The position numbers were made by a program, and so were the translations under genes. DNA of 5,659 nt, taken from Acidobacteriota bacterium. Lineage in GTDB: Bacteria > Acidobacteriota > Vicinamibacteria > Vicinamibacterales > UBA2999. The notes below the pieces were generated by a model, which saw only the letters and a program-made list of their open reading frames with translations, did no database searches and was not told the DNA's origin. The stretch is taken from positions 1-5,659 of the forward strand of contig JACCSI010000472.1 in assembly GCA_013813075.1 (NCBI GenBank). The letters run 5' to 3'. The number at the start of each line of letters is the position of its first letter. Within the stretch, counting starts at the first letter, position 1. Of this stretch, positions 5,659-5,659 are shown piece by piece.

Positions 5659-5659
5659 G

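Overview
The window is GC-rich, densely coding bacterial DNA with no RNA gene, CRISPR array or mobile element that I can see. GC content, TTG/GTG-tolerant frames and the gene families (a CHASE2-type class III cyclase, a cyclic-nucleotide-binding MscS channel, TPR proteins) would suit an environmental acidobacterium (for example Vicinamibacteria-like) or a myxobacterium-like lineage. This is inference from style only, because no taxonomic marker gene is present.

Left part (2-3834, + strand): three tightly packed genes that look like one operon. The first is the C-terminal part of a membrane-anchored CHASE2 adenylate/guanylate cyclase. It overlaps by 4 nt (ATGA) an exported M48-family zinc metalloprotease, whose stop codon abuts the start of an MscS-family channel carrying a cyclic-nucleotide-binding (CNB) domain. 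The first gene should make a cyclic nucleotide and the third should bind one, so the cassette reads as a self-contained cNMP-signal-to-channel module with a periplasmic protease between them. The channel gene carries a frameshift inside the CNB domain at about 3559-3562, just after the phosphate-binding cassette. The remaining 71 residues of the natural C terminus lie intact in the next frame and end at 3775.

Middle (3776-3941): a convergent intergenic region with several hairpins. One is long (3837-3873) and probably ends transcription from either or both sides, although none has a good T-tract.

Right part (3942-5659, - strand): a small exported Tyr/Gly/Arg-rich protein of unknown function, preceded by a 125-nt spacer with an AT-rich imperfect inverted repeat (4391-4432). 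Upstream of it on the same strand are a 167-residue single-pass membrane protein of unknown function and, overlapping that by 4 nt (ATGA), a TPR protein that runs off the right edge of the window.

The most notable content is the cyclase - M48 protease - cNMP-gated MscS operon and the 2-nt lesion in its effector domain.
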